Assembly (NCBI RefSeq): GCF_000374465.1
Contig: NZ_KB894529.1
Span: 434,001-498,000 of the forward strand
Direction of reading: 5' to 3'
Source: Ahrensia kielensis DSM 5890
Lineage (GTDB): Bacteria > Pseudomonadota > Alphaproteobacteria > Rhizobiales > Rhizobiaceae
DNA length: 64,000 bases
The translations under genes and the position numbers were made by a program. Numbering within the stretch: position 1 is the stretch's first letter; each line of letters starts with the position of its first letter. The notes beneath the pieces are model-generated. The model did not search any database, was not told the DNA's origin, and saw only the letters and a list, made by a program, of their open reading frames with translations. This document shows positions 8,602 to 17,711 of the stretch, in pieces.

Positions 8602-9849
8602 ATGGCCCGAGCCTTTCTTTTTGTCATGGATTCCGTTGGTTTAGGCGGCGCAAATGATGCTGCACAGTTTAATGATGAAGGCTCAAATACCGTCGGTCAC
8701 ATTCTTGAACACACAGAAAACGGTAAGGCTGACAAAGCAAGTCTCCGTGAAGGGCCGCTTCAATGTCCTAATCTTGCGGGCCTTGGTTTTTTCCACGCCC
8801 TTGAACTTGCTAGCGCTCACCCTTTGGCCAAGACAAAGCAGGCGCGCTCGCCATATGGCTTCTGGGGCGTTAGCGATGAAGTTTCAAACGGCAAGGACAC
8901 GCCATCGGGGCATTGGGAAATTGCAGGATTGCCGGTTACGTTCGACTGGGGATACTTCCCCCACAAAACACAAACTTTTCCGCAAGCCCTTCTCGACAGC
9001 ATTTATAAAGAAGCAGGCATTGAAGGCTCGCTGGCCAATTGCCACTCTTCAGGCACAGAAGCTCTGACCAATTTCGGCGATGAACACATCCAATCTGGAT
9101 GGCCTATTTTTTATACGTCATCTGATTCTGTTTTTCAGATTGCTGCGCATGAAACGCATTTCGGCTTAGAAAGACTTTATGCTTTATGCGAAACCGTTCG
9201 CAAACTTGTTGATCCTTACAATATTGGACGTGTAATCGCGCGGCCTTTTCTTGGAGAGGCGCCGGACAGTTTTGTTCGTACGGGTAATCGCCGTGATTAT
9301 TCTGTTCTGCCGCCAGAACCAACATTACTGGATAGGCTAACATCAACGGGAAAACGCGTGACCGCCGTTGGTAAAATTGGCGATATCTTTGCCCACCAAG
9401 GCGTTAGCGAAGTAATAAAAGCCAACGGTAATGATGCCCTTGCCGATGCGACATTAGAAGCTATGGCGCATGCGGGTGACGGTGATCTGGTATTCACAAA
9501 TTTTATCGACTTCGATCAGCTATATGGCCATCGCCGTGACGTCGCCGGTTATGCATCTGCACTTGAACATTTTGACAAACGATTACCTGAATTCATTGCT
9601 GCCCTTAAACATGATGACTTAATGATTATTACAGCGGACCACGGCTGCGACCCAACATGGACTGGCTCTGATCACACACGTGAGCGCATTCCTATTGTTG
9701 GCCTATTAAAAGGCTCTAACGCCAAGGGCGTGCAACTTGGCATTCGCAAAAGCTTTGCTGATATTGGCGAGACGATTGCTGCTCATCTCGGGGTACCGGC
9801 CGGCAAATATGGAACGTCCTTTATAGATAAGATAAAAACCGATGCCTGA
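8602..9849 (+). CDS. deoB: Phosphopentomutase
   Basis: This 415-residue protein interconverts (deoxy)ribose-1-phosphate and -5-phosphate in nucleoside salvage. It belongs to the alkaline-phosphatase-like metalloenzymes: MDSVGLGG gives the first metal ligand, [10 protein letters not shown] contains the phosphorylated Thr (about residue 100), and [18 protein letters not shown] supplies the remaining metal ligands. Length is close to the family norm. AGGAT precedes the ATG. Its last 8 bases overlap the start of mutM, so the two genes are probably co-transcribed and translationally coupled, an unexpected partnership of salvage and DNA repair. Confidence 0.93.
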   Translation: MARAFLFVMDSVGLGGANDAAQFNDEGSNTVGHILEHTENGKADKASLREGPLQCPNLAGLGFFHALELASAHPLAKTKQARSPYGFWGVSDEVSNGKDTPSGHWEIAGLPVTFDWGYFPHKTQTFPQALLDSIYKEAGIEGSLANCHSSGTEALTNFGDEHIQSGWPIFYTSSDSVFQIAAHETHFGLERLYALCETVRKLVDPYNIGRVIARPFLGEAPDSFVRTGNRRDYSVLPPEPTLLDRLTSTGKRVTAVGKIGDIFAHQGVSEVIKANGNDALADATLEAMAHAGDGDLVFTNFIDFDQLYGHRRDVAGYASALEHFDKRLPEFIAALKHDDLMIITADHGCDPTWTGSDHTRERIPIVGLLKGSNAKGVQLGIRKSFADIGETIAAHLGVPAGKYGTSFIDKIKTDA

Positions 9850-10723
9850 ACTTCCTGAAGTTGAAACAGTAAGGCGCGGGCTTGAGCCGGTGATGCAAGG
9901 CGCGATGCTCGAGCGTTTGGAATTGCGCCGTCCCAATCTACGGTTTCCGTTTCCCGATAATATGGCTGCTCGCCTTCAAGGTGTAAAAATAACCAGCCTG
10001 TCGCGCCGCGCCAAATATCTTATGATCCATTTCGACAACAGCTTCGTTCTCGTCTGTCATTTGGGTATGTCAGGATCATTTCGCACACAAAACGGCGATA
10101 TTGGGGAACGTCATCATGAGCATGCAAAGATTGAAGCGCATGACCATGTCATTTTCCATCTAAAGCAAAGCAATGGCGAACAAGCACAGGTTATCTATAA
10201 TGACCCGCGCCGATTTGGCTTTATGTTCATGGATAAGGCGCATCTTATTCATGAGAACCCGCATTTGAGCGCGCTTGGCCTAGAGCCAACAGGCAACCAA
10301 TTGAGCGGAGAAGCCCTTGCCCCAATGTTTGCGGGCAAAGCAGCCCCTTTGAAAGCCGCGCTACTTGACCAAAAGCTTATTGCGGGGCTGGGCAATATAT
10401 ATGTGTGTGAAGCGCTTTGGCGTTCTTGCCTATCTCCCAAACGGAAAGCCGGCACATTGGTGCGTAAGGACGGCAAACCTACGGCGCGATGCAATGATCT
10501 TGCGGGTCATATTCGCACTGTTATTGCCGATGCTATTCAAGCCGGTGGATCATCTTTGCGCGATCATACCCAGACCGATGGTACGCTCGGTTATTTCCAA
10601 CACAGTTTTGCCGTTTATGACCAAGAAGGTATGCCATGCAGAAAACAGGGCTGTGGGGGCACCATAAATCGTATTGTCCAAAGTGGCCGCTCGACTTTTT
10701 ATTGTCCTATATGTCAAAGATAA
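9842..10723 (+). CDS. mutM: Formamidopyrimidine-DNA glycosylase
   Basis: A 293-residue base-excision repair enzyme that removes 8-oxoguanine and formamidopyrimidines and nicks the abasic site. The N-terminus [14 protein letters not shown] carries the catalytic Pro and Glu exposed after Met removal. The helix-two-turn-helix region includes [19 protein letters not shown], and the C-terminus has the four-Cys zinc finger (CRKQGCGG, then YCPICQR). It sits between deoB and the enoyl-CoA hydratase; mutM followed by an enoyl-CoA hydratase, rpsT and dnaA is a recurring order in rhizobia. Confidence 0.95.
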   Translation: MPELPEVETVRRGLEPVMQGAMLERLELRRPNLRFPFPDNMAARLQGVKITSLSRRAKYLMIHFDNSFVLVCHLGMSGSFRTQNGDIGERHHEHAKIEAHDHVIFHLKQSNGEQAQVIYNDPRRFGFMFMDKAHLIHENPHLSALGLEPTGNQLSGEALAPMFAGKAAPLKAALLDQKLIAGLGNIYVCEALWRSCLSPKRKAGTLVRKDGKPTARCNDLAGHIRTVIADAIQAGGSSLRDHTQTDGTLGYFQHSFAVYDQEGMPCRKQGCGGTINRIVQSGRSTFYCPICQR

Positions 10724-10770
10724 GGCGACTTGGCCCTTTACTCTAATAAAGCCCACGAAAAAGGAACCCT

Positions 10771-11544
10771 ATGGCGTATCAGAATTTAATAGTTGAAAAA
10801 CGTGGCCGTGCCGGTCTCATCACGCTTGATCGCCCAAAGGCACTGAATGCACTCAACGCTGCCCTGCTTGAAGAACTAAGCTTGGCACTGAAAGACTTTG
10901 ATAACGATGCCAAAATTGGCGCGATTGTCATTACAGGATCTGAGAAAGCATTTGCGGCAGGTGCTGACATCAAAGAAATGCAGGATTTAGATTTCGCCGG
11001 TGCATTTATGGCAGATAGCATGGCGGGGTGGCTCGATATTCCGGCCATACGCAAACCAATCATTGCAGCAGTATCTGGCTATGCCCTTGGCGGCGGGTGT
11101 GAACTTGCTATGATGTGCGACTTCATTATTGCCGGCCAGAGCGCTAAATTTGGTCAACCAGAAATTACGCTTGGAATTTTACCAGGTATTGGCGGTACAC
11201 AGCGCCTCGCACGCTTTGTGGGCAAAGCAAAAGCAATGGATATGATTCTTACTGGCCGTATGATGAGCGCAGAGGAAGCTGAAAGTTGCGGGTTGGTCTC
11301 TCGTATTGTTGCTGATGGAGAATTGTTGGAAGAAGCCATTCGTGCGGCACAAAAGATTGCCGATTACTCGCTTCCTTCTGTTATGCTTGCCAAAGAGGCC
11401 GTTAACCGCGCTTATGAAACGAGCCTTGAAGAAGGTCTTCGGTTTGAGCGACGGGCATTTCACTCAACATTTGCGTTAGAAGACCAAAAAGAAGGCATGA
11501 CAGCGTTTATAGAGAAACGCTCCCCTTCGTTTAAAAACCGCTAG
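10771..11544 (+). CDS. Enoyl-CoA hydratase
   Basis: A 257-residue crotonase-family protein, expected to hydrate 2-trans-enoyl-CoA in fatty acid beta-oxidation. The oxyanion-hole segments are visible as [12 protein letters not shown] and [16 protein letters not shown], and the two catalytic Glu positions lie in GGGCELA and [18 protein letters not shown] precedes the ATG. It is followed by a hairpin with a T run. Its position before rpsT and dnaA is conserved in related bacteria. Confidence 0.9.
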   Translation: MAYQNLIVEKRGRAGLITLDRPKALNALNAALLEELSLALKDFDNDAKIGAIVITGSEKAFAAGADIKEMQDLDFAGAFMADSMAGWLDIPAIRKPIIAAVSGYALGGGCELAMMCDFIIAGQSAKFGQPEITLGILPGIGGTQRLARFVGKAKAMDMILTGRMMSAEEAESCGLVSRIVADGELLEEAIRAAQKIADYSLPSVMLAKEAVNRAYETSLEEGLRFERRAFHSTFALEDQKEGMTAFIEKRSPSFKNR

Positions 11545-11627
11545 ACTAACAATTTCTATCCTGTACGATCTCAATGTGCAAAAACCGTTGACGTGCAAGA
11601 ACATTGGTATTATAGCAACACCAACTT

Positions 11628-11657
11628 GGCGGCCTTTGGTCGCCATAATGTTTTTTT
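11628..11657 (+). terminator. Terminator after the enoyl-CoA hydratase gene
   Basis: Stem GGCGGCC/GGTCGCC (one G-U pair) with loop TTT, followed after ATAATG by seven T. It separates the enoyl-CoA hydratase transcript from rpsT. Confidence 0.7.
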
Positions 11658-11704
11658 GTGCCACAATCGTTTCATTAATGATACGCAAGCTGGCTAAGGT
11701 TTAT

Positions 11705-11720
11705 TCGTTCATAAGAACGA
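11705..11720 (+). promoter_or_regulatory. Perfect inverted repeat in the rpsT leader
   Basis: TCGTTC and GAACGA surround ATAA directly before the rpsT ribosome binding site (TTGAGG). A small hairpin here could influence S20 translation. This is inference from position. Confidence 0.4.
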
Positions 11721-11735
11721 CAATTTGAGGCAACT

Positions 11736-12002
11736 ATGGCAAACACACCATCCGCTAAAAAAGCGACACGCAAAATCGCTCGCCGCACTGAAGTTAATTC
11801 AGCTCGCCGCTCACGCGTTCGTTCATTCCTACGTAAAGTTGAAGAAGCAATTTCTTCAGGCGACCAAAGCGCTGCTGCAGAAGCACTCAAAGCGGCTCAG
11901 CCTGAATTGATGCGCGCTGCTGGTAAAGGTATTTACCACAAGAACACTGCATCACGTAAAGTGTCTCGTCTCGCGTCACGTGTAAAAGCAATCTCTGCTT
12001 AA
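11736..12002 (+). CDS. rpsT: 30S ribosomal protein S20
   Basis: An 88-residue, very basic protein opening [17 protein letters not shown], with [23 protein letters not shown] near the end: the S20 pattern. It binds 16S rRNA helices early in small-subunit assembly. TTGAGG lies before the ATG. A strong intrinsic terminator follows. Upstream of dnaA, as in other Hyphomicrobiales. Confidence 0.97.
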   Translation: MANTPSAKKATRKIARRTEVNSARRSRVRSFLRKVEEAISSGDQSAAAEALKAAQPELMRAAGKGIYHKNTASRKVSRLASRVKAISA

Positions 12003-12024
12003 TACCGACTATATATATTTTTTG

Positions 12025-12055
12025 AAAAGCCCGGCCGTTTGGTCGGGCTTTTTTG
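12025..12055 (+). terminator. Intrinsic terminator of rpsT
   Basis: AAAAGCCCGGCC pairs with GGTCGGGCTTTT (one G-U) around a GTTT loop and runs into six T, about 22 bases after the rpsT stop. Confidence 0.92.
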
Positions 12056-12151
12056 TTGCAACGCATTAATTTTGCGGCACTGCGATCATGCTCATCACTT
12101 ATTTTCTGACGTCAGCATCCGTTTTTTTCTATGTCATTGAAATGTCACGCT

Positions 12152-12389
12152 GAATCTTGTTTAAAATATTTTATCATTACATTTCAATAGCTTAGTCGTT
12201 CACATTCCTGCAGTCAATCAACGCGAAGTGAGTCTCAGCGTCCAACGCTGAGTCAAGCAAATTTTTATAAATTTTTTTCTACTTCGTTCAAAATCAGCCT
12301 CAAAAAAAGAAACTGTGGAATCCCAAACGTTTAGCCGCATTTGGGCTTGGTGAGTCCTATTTCAACTCAATTATCAAGCGTTTTGATTC
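12152..12389. promoter_or_regulatory. Cluster of six GANTC (CcrM methylation) sites upstream of dnaA
   Basis: GAATC at 12152 and 12318, GAGTC at 12230, 12250 and 12352, GATTC at 12385. About one site per 256 bases is expected by chance. GANTC is the target of the alphaproteobacterial cell-cycle methylase CcrM, and in Caulobacter GANTC methylation tunes the dnaA promoter. Confidence 0.6.
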
Positions 12390-12442
12390 GTTAAATTTGA
12401 GTAAACGCGACTTGATCACAGCGCGTTCTTGGCGGTATATCC

Positions 12443-12451
12443 TTATCCACG
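12443..12451 (+). promoter_or_regulatory. DnaA-box-like site
   Basis: TTATCCACG differs from the TTATCCACA consensus at the last base only. A second, weaker match (AAATCCACA, 12595-12603) sits in the loop region of an inverted repeat. Autoregulation of dnaA is the simplest role. Confidence 0.5.
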
Positions 12452-12472
12452 GAACGAGGGAACTTAACGGGG

Positions 12473-12496
12473 CATTCAAGATGGGGATCTTGAATG
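12473..12496 (+). repeat. Perfect 10-bp stem-loop with GGGG loop in the dnaA leader
   Basis: Arms CATTCAAGAT and ATCTTGAATG flank GGGG. A second stem, GCCAGC/GCTGGC (12499-12518), follows after two bases. Neither has a T run, so a structured RNA or protein-binding site is likelier than a terminator. Confidence 0.6.
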
Positions 12497-12590
12497 AGGC
12501 CAGCAAAACAAGGCTGGCACAAACAATAAGCACTTCTCAGTCTGGATCGGTTTTCATCGATCATTGCCATTAAATAAAGACGATACAAAA

Positions 12591-12611
12591 CGCGAAATCC
12601 ACAATTTCGCG
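12591..12611 (+). repeat. Perfect 8-bp inverted repeat in the dnaA leader
   Basis: CGCGAAAT and ATTTCGCG flank CCACA; the left arm and loop contain the weaker DnaA-box-like AAATCCACA. Confidence 0.55.
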
Positions 12612-12645
12612 ACAGGGTTTTTGCGCCCTAAATTTGGAGAAAAGA

Positions 12646-12753
12646 ATGCCGATGGGGTTCGGCAAGAATAATAAGAAACGCCTAATAGCGGCACATAAAA
12701 TCAACAAAGGAAATTCGCATAATGCATTTAAACGGCGCAAAAAAATCAGATAA
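12646..12753 (+). CDS. Possible basic leader peptide overlapping the dnaA start
   Basis: A 35-codon ORF starts [13 protein letters not shown] and ends FKRRKKIR. It has a well-placed GGAG (12636-12639) six bases before its ATG, better than the site before dnaA's first ATG. It is strongly basic and overlaps the first 32 bases of the longest dnaA frame in another frame. It could be a translated leader that sets dnaA expression, or a chance ORF. No relative is recognised. Confidence 0.3.
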   Translation: MPMGFGKNNKKRLIAAHKINKGNSHNAFKRRKKIR

Positions 12754-14347
12754 AGTGGACACCATGAATATTGGAGCACTTGTCTCCAAGCATGTCCGCA
12801 TTGCGCAACCGAAAGAATGCGATGCGAAAGAGGAAACTGGCTTAATGACAGATGCATCAGTTGCAGGGGCAGCAACAACCGAAGGCGAGACTTCCGAAAC
12901 TTCTAAAAAAGAGCAAACGCGGATTTTTGATCGCGTATGTCAGCTACTAAAAGCCAAGATTGGCGCAGAAGTATACCAAAGCTGGTTTGGCCGCGCGCAA
13001 CTTGAACAATCTAGCAGCAGCGTCGTTACATTATCTGTTCCAACACCGTTCCTGCGCACTTGGATCAACAGCCATTACCTTGATGACATGCTCGCCCTTT
13101 GGCAAAAAGAAGAACCAAGTGTTTTGAAACTTGATATCGTCGTGCGCAGCGCTGCGCGCGCAGATGCCAGCAAGGCTCTCGCCCAAAAAGAGCAAGCTGC
13201 TAAAGCTGCATCAACAACCAGCAGACATCCGGCGATGCCAGGCTCTACGGTTAGCAAGACAGCCATTATTGGCTCAGCTCAGGAGCAAGCCGCACGTGGC
13301 ACGGTTCTAGGTTCGCCAATTGATAGCCGCTATTCATTTGACAATTTCATTGAAGGCCCGTCGAACAATGTCTGCCTTGCAGCTGCGCGTACAGCCGTTG
13401 ATAAGGGCGCCAATGCTGCCCGCTTTAACCCGCTTTTCTTCTATTCTTCTGTTGGCCTTGGCAAAACACACCTTCTTCAAGCAATCGCAAATGCTGCCAA
13501 AGCGAAAAACCCGAACCAGCGCGTTGTTTATCTAACAGCTGAATATTTCATGTGGCGCTTTGCCAGCGCTATCCGCGACAGCAAAGCGCTGGTTTTCAAA
13601 GATGCACTGAATGAAATTGACCTTCTCATCATTGATGACATGCAGTTTCTTCAAGGCGAGAAAATTCAATCTGAATTCTGTCACCTCATCAACACATTGC
13701 TCGATAGCGCAAAACAAGTCGTTGTAGCTGCTGACCGTCCACCTTCTGAACTTGAATCACTTGATCCACGCGTGCGCTCGCGCCTTAAAGGTGGCGTCGC
13801 GCTAGAAATCGAAGCGCCAGACTATGAGATGCGCCATGCGATGCTTCAAAAGCGTTTGGATGATGCACGCAAAGATGATGCTACGCTGCACATTGCAGAA
13901 GATGTTTTGCAACATGTTGCAAAAACAGTTTCATCAAGCTTCCGCGAGCTGGAAGGTGCATTCAACCAGCTGATTTTCCGCCAATCATTTGAACAGAACA
14001 TTTCACTTGATCGTGTTGATGATATTCTTGGGCACCTAACCCGCGCCGAAGAACGCAAGAAAATCCGTATTGAAGATATTCAGCGGGTCGTTGCTCAACA
14101 CTTTAATGTGCCGCGCAATGAGATGCTCTCTAATCGCCGCACGCGAACAGTTGTGCGCCCTCGCCAAATTGCAATGTATCTGTCGAAGATCATGACACCG
14201 CGCTCTTTGCCTGAAATTGGACGCCGATTTGGCGGCCGCGATCACACGACAGTGCTTCACGCTGTGCGCAAAGTTGAGCAGATGAAAACAGCTGACACCA
14301 ATCTTTCCAAAGAGTTGGAATTGTTGCGCCGCCTAATTGAAGAATAA
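12722..14347 (+). CDS. dnaA: Chromosomal replication initiator DnaA
   Basis: The AAA+ initiator that binds DnaA boxes and opens the origin. The longest frame has 541 codons. Domain I starts near [21 protein letters not shown], a variable linker follows, and the ATPase has Walker [10 protein letters not shown] (about residue 245) and Walker [11 protein letters not shown] (about 305). The C-terminal DNA-binding domain carries [14 protein letters not shown] (about 502-515). The start is uncertain. The first ATG has AAAGGA; a second lies at 12764; one at 12845, with GAGGA upstream, would give 500 residues, nearer the usual size. A hairpin terminator follows the stop. Confidence 0.96.
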   Translation: MHLNGAKKSDKVDTMNIGALVSKHVRIAQPKECDAKEETGLMTDASVAGAATTEGETSETSKKEQTRIFDRVCQLLKAKIGAEVYQSWFGRAQLEQSSSSVVTLSVPTPFLRTWINSHYLDDMLALWQKEEPSVLKLDIVVRSAARADASKALAQKEQAAKAASTTSRHPAMPGSTVSKTAIIGSAQEQAARGTVLGSPIDSRYSFDNFIEGPSNNVCLAAARTAVDKGANAARFNPLFFYSSVGLGKTHLLQAIANAAKAKNPNQRVVYLTAEYFMWRFASAIRDSKALVFKDALNEIDLLIIDDMQFLQGEKIQSEFCHLINTLLDSAKQVVVAADRPPSELESLDPRVRSRLKGGVALEIEAPDYEMRHAMLQKRLDDARKDDATLHIAEDVLQHVAKTVSSSFRELEGAFNQLIFRQSFEQNISLDRVDDILGHLTRAEERKKIRIEDIQRVVAQHFNVPRNEMLSNRRTRTVVRPRQIAMYLSKIMTPRSLPEIGRRFGGRDHTTVLHAVRKVEQMKTADTNLSKELELLRRLIEE

Positions 14348-14363
14348 GCTTTTTTGCTTTTTG

Positions 14364-14389
14364 AAAGCCGCCTGTCATGGGCGGCTTTT
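14364..14389 (+). terminator. Hairpin terminator after dnaA
   Basis: AAAGCCGCC pairs perfectly with GGCGGCTTT across a 7-nt loop, ending in TTTT, 17 bases after the dnaA stop. The 174 bases from here to dnaN hold no gene. Confidence 0.75.
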
Positions 14390-14563
14390 GCTATTTTGGG
14401 GTTTCGCCCAGTTTTTCCCCAAGCTTTGCTTTAATCGTGCCCCTGCAGCCCCGCTTGAGCTTGCAATTAGCCTATTAAAGCGCCACATTCGGCGTCCAAA
14501 CACCTGCGCGATATTTATAGCTGTAGGCGATAATTATTCAGAATAGACCAATGGACGAACGCC

Positions 14564-15682
14564 ATGCGTGTGACACTCGAGCGAGCTAATCTTCTCAAAT
14601 CACTTAATCATGTTCACCGTGTTGTAGAGCGCCGGAACACGATACCGATTCTATCTAACGTGCTTTTGAACGCTGAAGGTGCCAGCCTTGAACTTAAGGC
14701 CACCGACCTTGATCTCGAGATCACAGAGGCAACGCCAGCGCAGATTGAGCAAGCGGGTGCCACAACAGTTCCTGCGCATCTTCTTTATGACATCGTGCGC
14801 AAGCTGCCTGATGGTTCGGAAGTCATGTTATCGGTTGACCCTGAAGGTTCGACCATGACTGTTGCGTCTGGTCGCTCTCACTTCAAATTGCAGTGCTTGC
14901 CACAATCAGATTTTCCGCAGCTGGCTGCGGGTGAGTTTAGTCACACATTCCGTCTTGATAGCGCAACGATGCGCCGCCTGATTGAGCGCACACAATTTGC
15001 GATCTCAACAGAAGAAACCCGTTACTATTTGAACGGTATATTCATTCACAGCGCTGAAAGTGACGGCAAGATCGTGCTGCGCGCAGTGGCGACAGACGGA
15101 CACCGATTGGCGCGTTGTGAAACAGAAGCACCTGACGGCGCTGAAAACATGCCCGGCATTATTATTCCGCGCAAAACAGTTGGCGAATTACAAAAACTCG
15201 TCGACAACCCTGACGTGGCCGTGATTGTCGAATTATCTGACAGCAAAATCCGCATGACAATTGGCGCTGTGGTTTTGACATCCAAGTTGATTGATGGAAC
15301 CTTTCCTGATTACCAGCGGGTTATTCCTCAAGGCAACGATAAGGCTATGCAAGTTGAGCGTAAGACTTTCACGGATGCTGTTGACCGTGTTTCTACCGTA
15401 TCCAGTGAACGTGGGCGTGCCGTTAAGCTTGCACTGTCTGAAGGATTGCTCACACTTTCCGTAAACAATCCTGATTCTGGATCTGCAACAGAAGAATTAG
15501 CTGTCAGCTATGATGCTGAGCCAATGGAAATTGGCTTTAATGCTCGCTACCTCTTGGATATTGCCAATCAGCTATCTGGCAGTGATGTGAAGTTTTTGCT
15601 CGCTGATGCAGGCTCACCGACGCTGATTGAGGATACGAACGACGCGCTGGCACTTTATGTCTTAATGCCTATGCGCGTTTAG
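14564..15682 (+). CDS. dnaN: DNA polymerase III beta subunit (sliding clamp)
   Basis: A 372-residue protein that forms the ring tethering DNA polymerase III. MRVTLERANLLKSLNHVHRVVERRNTIPILSNVLL is the typical opening of domain 1, and it ends YVLMPMRV, matching the clamp C-terminus YVxMPMRL. The Asp/Arg-rich surfaces and TDGHRLA motif of domain 2 are visible. It lies between dnaA and recF in the classical order. Confidence 0.97.
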   Translation: MRVTLERANLLKSLNHVHRVVERRNTIPILSNVLLNAEGASLELKATDLDLEITEATPAQIEQAGATTVPAHLLYDIVRKLPDGSEVMLSVDPEGSTMTVASGRSHFKLQCLPQSDFPQLAAGEFSHTFRLDSATMRRLIERTQFAISTEETRYYLNGIFIHSAESDGKIVLRAVATDGHRLARCETEAPDGAENMPGIIIPRKTVGELQKLVDNPDVAVIVELSDSKIRMTIGAVVLTSKLIDGTFPDYQRVIPQGNDKAMQVERKTFTDAVDRVSTVSSERGRAVKLALSEGLLTLSVNNPDSGSATEELAVSYDAEPMEIGFNARYLLDIANQLSGSDVKFLLADAGSPTLIEDTNDALALYVLMPMRV

Positions 15683-15723
15683 AACGCTGCGCTGGTCGCT
15701 GGAATTATAAAGGTAAATCCTAA

Positions 15724-16893
15724 ATGGTCGGCGACCGCCCTCAAATTTGGCTATCCCAGATCAAGCTGACAACATTTCGCAATTACGAAAAGCTCAGTGT
15801 TAATCTGTCAGACCATCATGTCGTTCTTACCGGTGCGAACGGTGCCGGAAAGACAAATCTCATGGAAGCTGTTTCACTGATGTCGCCTGGACGTGGCTTA
15901 CGCCGTGCGCCACTTTCCTCGATGCGACATAAAACGGCACCTGACGGCTTTTCAGTCTTTGCGACTTTAAACAAGGACGATGAGGATTATGCGATTGGCA
16001 CTGGCACGGCTGGGCTAGACCCTTACGCAACGCCGGTTCGCCGTGTGCGCATCAACGGCACGCCGATGAAGAACGCCGATGAGCTGCTTGATCTATGCCG
16101 TGTGATATGGGTCACTCCCTCTATGGATGGGCTGTTTACGGGAGCAGCATCAGATCGGCGCCGTTTCTTGGATCGCATGGTGCTGGCGATTGATCCTGCC
16201 CATGGGCGCCGTGCCAGTAATTATGAAAAAGCGATGCGTAATCGCAACCGACTGCTTGATGAAGTGCCGAACCAGCAAACAGATCAATGGCTTGATGCGG
16301 CAGAAGATCAACTTGCTTCGCTTGGCGTTGCCATGATTTCTGCGCGCTATGAACTTGTCTCTTTATTGACGGGCTTAATACAGCAATTGAGCACAAACCA
16401 ACAAAGCGTTTTCCCGACGGCACATTTAGCGCTCGAAGGCGAATTGGAGGCGATGGCCGCTGAGGGTCTGAACGGTTTTGATCTGGAAGAAACCTTTAAA
16501 AAGAAGCTTCGTGATTTGCGCTACCGCGACCGTGCAGCAAAGCGAACCCTCACAGGCCCACACCGCGCCGATTTAATTGTGCGGCACGGCGAAAAAGATA
16601 TGGAAGCAGGTCTTTGCTCTACCGGAGAACAAAAAGCGTTGCTTATCGGCCTTGTTCTTGCCCATGGGATGCTCACAAAAACAGTTTCAAAACTTGCCCC
16701 CATCATGCTGCTTGATGAGGTTGCGGCTCATTTAGATATTGATAGGCGCGCCGCTCTATTTGACCGCATTCATGCTATCGGCGGGCAAGCATTTATGACT
16801 GGAACGGACCGCAATCTCTTTGACGCTCTTGGTAGTCGCGCGCAATATTTCACCGTCGACAACGGAAGCCTGAACAGGGAACAAGATGGCTAA
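15724..16893 (+). CDS. recF: DNA replication and repair protein RecF
   Basis: A 389-residue SMC-like ATPase that loads RecA at gaps with RecO and RecR. Walker A is GANGAGKTN (about residues 38-46) after LTTFRNYEKL; the signature is STGEQKALLIGLVLAHG and Walker B is IMLLDEVAAHLD. AAAGGT precedes the ATG. Its last 8 bases overlap the next gene. Confidence 0.95.
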   Translation: MVGDRPQIWLSQIKLTTFRNYEKLSVNLSDHHVVLTGANGAGKTNLMEAVSLMSPGRGLRRAPLSSMRHKTAPDGFSVFATLNKDDEDYAIGTGTAGLDPYATPVRRVRINGTPMKNADELLDLCRVIWVTPSMDGLFTGAASDRRRFLDRMVLAIDPAHGRRASNYEKAMRNRNRLLDEVPNQQTDQWLDAAEDQLASLGVAMISARYELVSLLTGLIQQLSTNQQSVFPTAHLALEGELEAMAAEGLNGFDLEETFKKKLRDLRYRDRAAKRTLTGPHRADLIVRHGEKDMEAGLCSTGEQKALLIGLVLAHGMLTKTVSKLAPIMLLDEVAAHLDIDRRAALFDRIHAIGGQAFMTGTDRNLFDALGSRAQYFTVDNGSLNREQDG

Positions 16894-17632
16894 AAACGCT
16901 AAATTGACGGGTCAAGAAATTGAGCGTTATGCACGCCATATTATACTGCCTGAAATTGGTGGAGCAGGCCAACAAAAGCTGAAAGCAGCGCGTGTTTGCA
17001 TTATCGGCGCAGGCGGGCTTGGCAGTCCAGTTGCGATGTATTTGGCTGCGGCAGGTGTTGGCACGCTCGGCATCATCGATGATGATGTGGTTTCGCTTTC
17101 CAATCTCCAACGCCAAATCATTCACGCAACAGATCAGATTTCAGAGAAAAAGACGTACAGCGCAACAAAAACAATAGCGAACATCAACCCGCACGTTAAA
17201 GTTATCGCTCATAATGAACGCTTAAACGCAGACAATGCTCAGCGCATTTTCAAAGACTATGACATCATCGTTGATGGCTCAGACAATTTTGAAACGCGCT
17301 ACCTCGTTGCCGATCAAGCCGAGGCTTTAGGCCTGCCATTGGTTGCAGCGGCTCTTGGGCGATTTGATGGTTCTCTGACTGTTTTAGCGCCTTTTGAAGG
17401 AAATAACCCGCGTTACCGGGACATTTTCCCTAAAGCACCGCCTGATGGTGTTGTGCCAACATGTGCCGAGGCAGGTATTCTTGGTGTCGTGGCTGGCGTT
17501 ATGGGAACCTTGCAAGCAGCCGAAGTAATCAAGCTCGTTACTGGCATCGGGACACCGCTCATAGGGCAGCTTTTACTTTACGATGCCCTAGAATGCCGGT
17601 TCGAAAAAATGCGATTTAAGCGTAAAACTTGA
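16886..17632 (+). CDS. moeB: MoeB/ThiF-family sulfur-carrier adenylyltransferase
   Basis: A 248-residue E1-like enzyme expected to adenylate the C-terminus of MoaD (or ThiS) for molybdopterin or thiamine synthesis. CIIGAGGLGSPVAMYLAAAGVG is the nucleotide-binding loop, DGSDNFETR holds the catalytic Asp, and PTCAEAGILG is the conserved Cys segment. The paired CxxC zinc ligands of E. coli MoeB are missing: the usual CYRC is PRYRD, and only three Cys occur in the protein. It overlaps recF by 8 bases. MoeB versus ThiF cannot be settled from context. Confidence 0.85.
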   Translation: MAKNAKLTGQEIERYARHIILPEIGGAGQQKLKAARVCIIGAGGLGSPVAMYLAAAGVGTLGIIDDDVVSLSNLQRQIIHATDQISEKKTYSATKTIANINPHVKVIAHNERLNADNAQRIFKDYDIIVDGSDNFETRYLVADQAEALGLPLVAAALGRFDGSLTVLAPFEGNNPRYRDIFPKAPPDGVVPTCAEAGILGVVAGVMGTLQAAEVIKLVTGIGTPLIGQLLLYDALECRFEKMRFKRKT

Positions 17633-17711
17633 CGCACAGCAATGTTTCGCTACATGTTACGGTCAAGGTGTCGAGGGGCGGCGCCATTTGTATATATTAA
17701 AGGGCATCGTA

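Larger units (their letters stand above)
12003..12721. other. 719-base gene-free region upstream of dnaA: leader and possible replication-control site
   Basis: After the rpsT terminator this stretch has no convincing long gene. It holds six GANTC sites (12152-12389), an AT-rich tract (about 12258-12280), DnaA-box-like sequences (12443-12451, 12595-12603) and perfect inverted repeats at 12234-12252, 12322-12345, 12473-12496, 12499-12518 and 12591-12611. It most likely contains the dnaA promoter and a long structured 5' leader. An origin function is possible but unproven; in several alphaproteobacteria the mapped origin lies elsewhere. Confidence 0.6.

Noticed and set aside
12391-12588. 65-codon minus-strand ORF in the dnaA upstream region
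   Set aside because: It has no convincing ribosome binding site or recognisable composition, and it runs through the leader stem-loops and GANTC flank. It is best explained by chance.
12003-12721. Firm call of the chromosomal origin
   Set aside because: Only one near-consensus DnaA box and one weak one are seen, and GC skew over the genome cannot be assessed here. In several alphaproteobacteria the origin is not next to dnaA.
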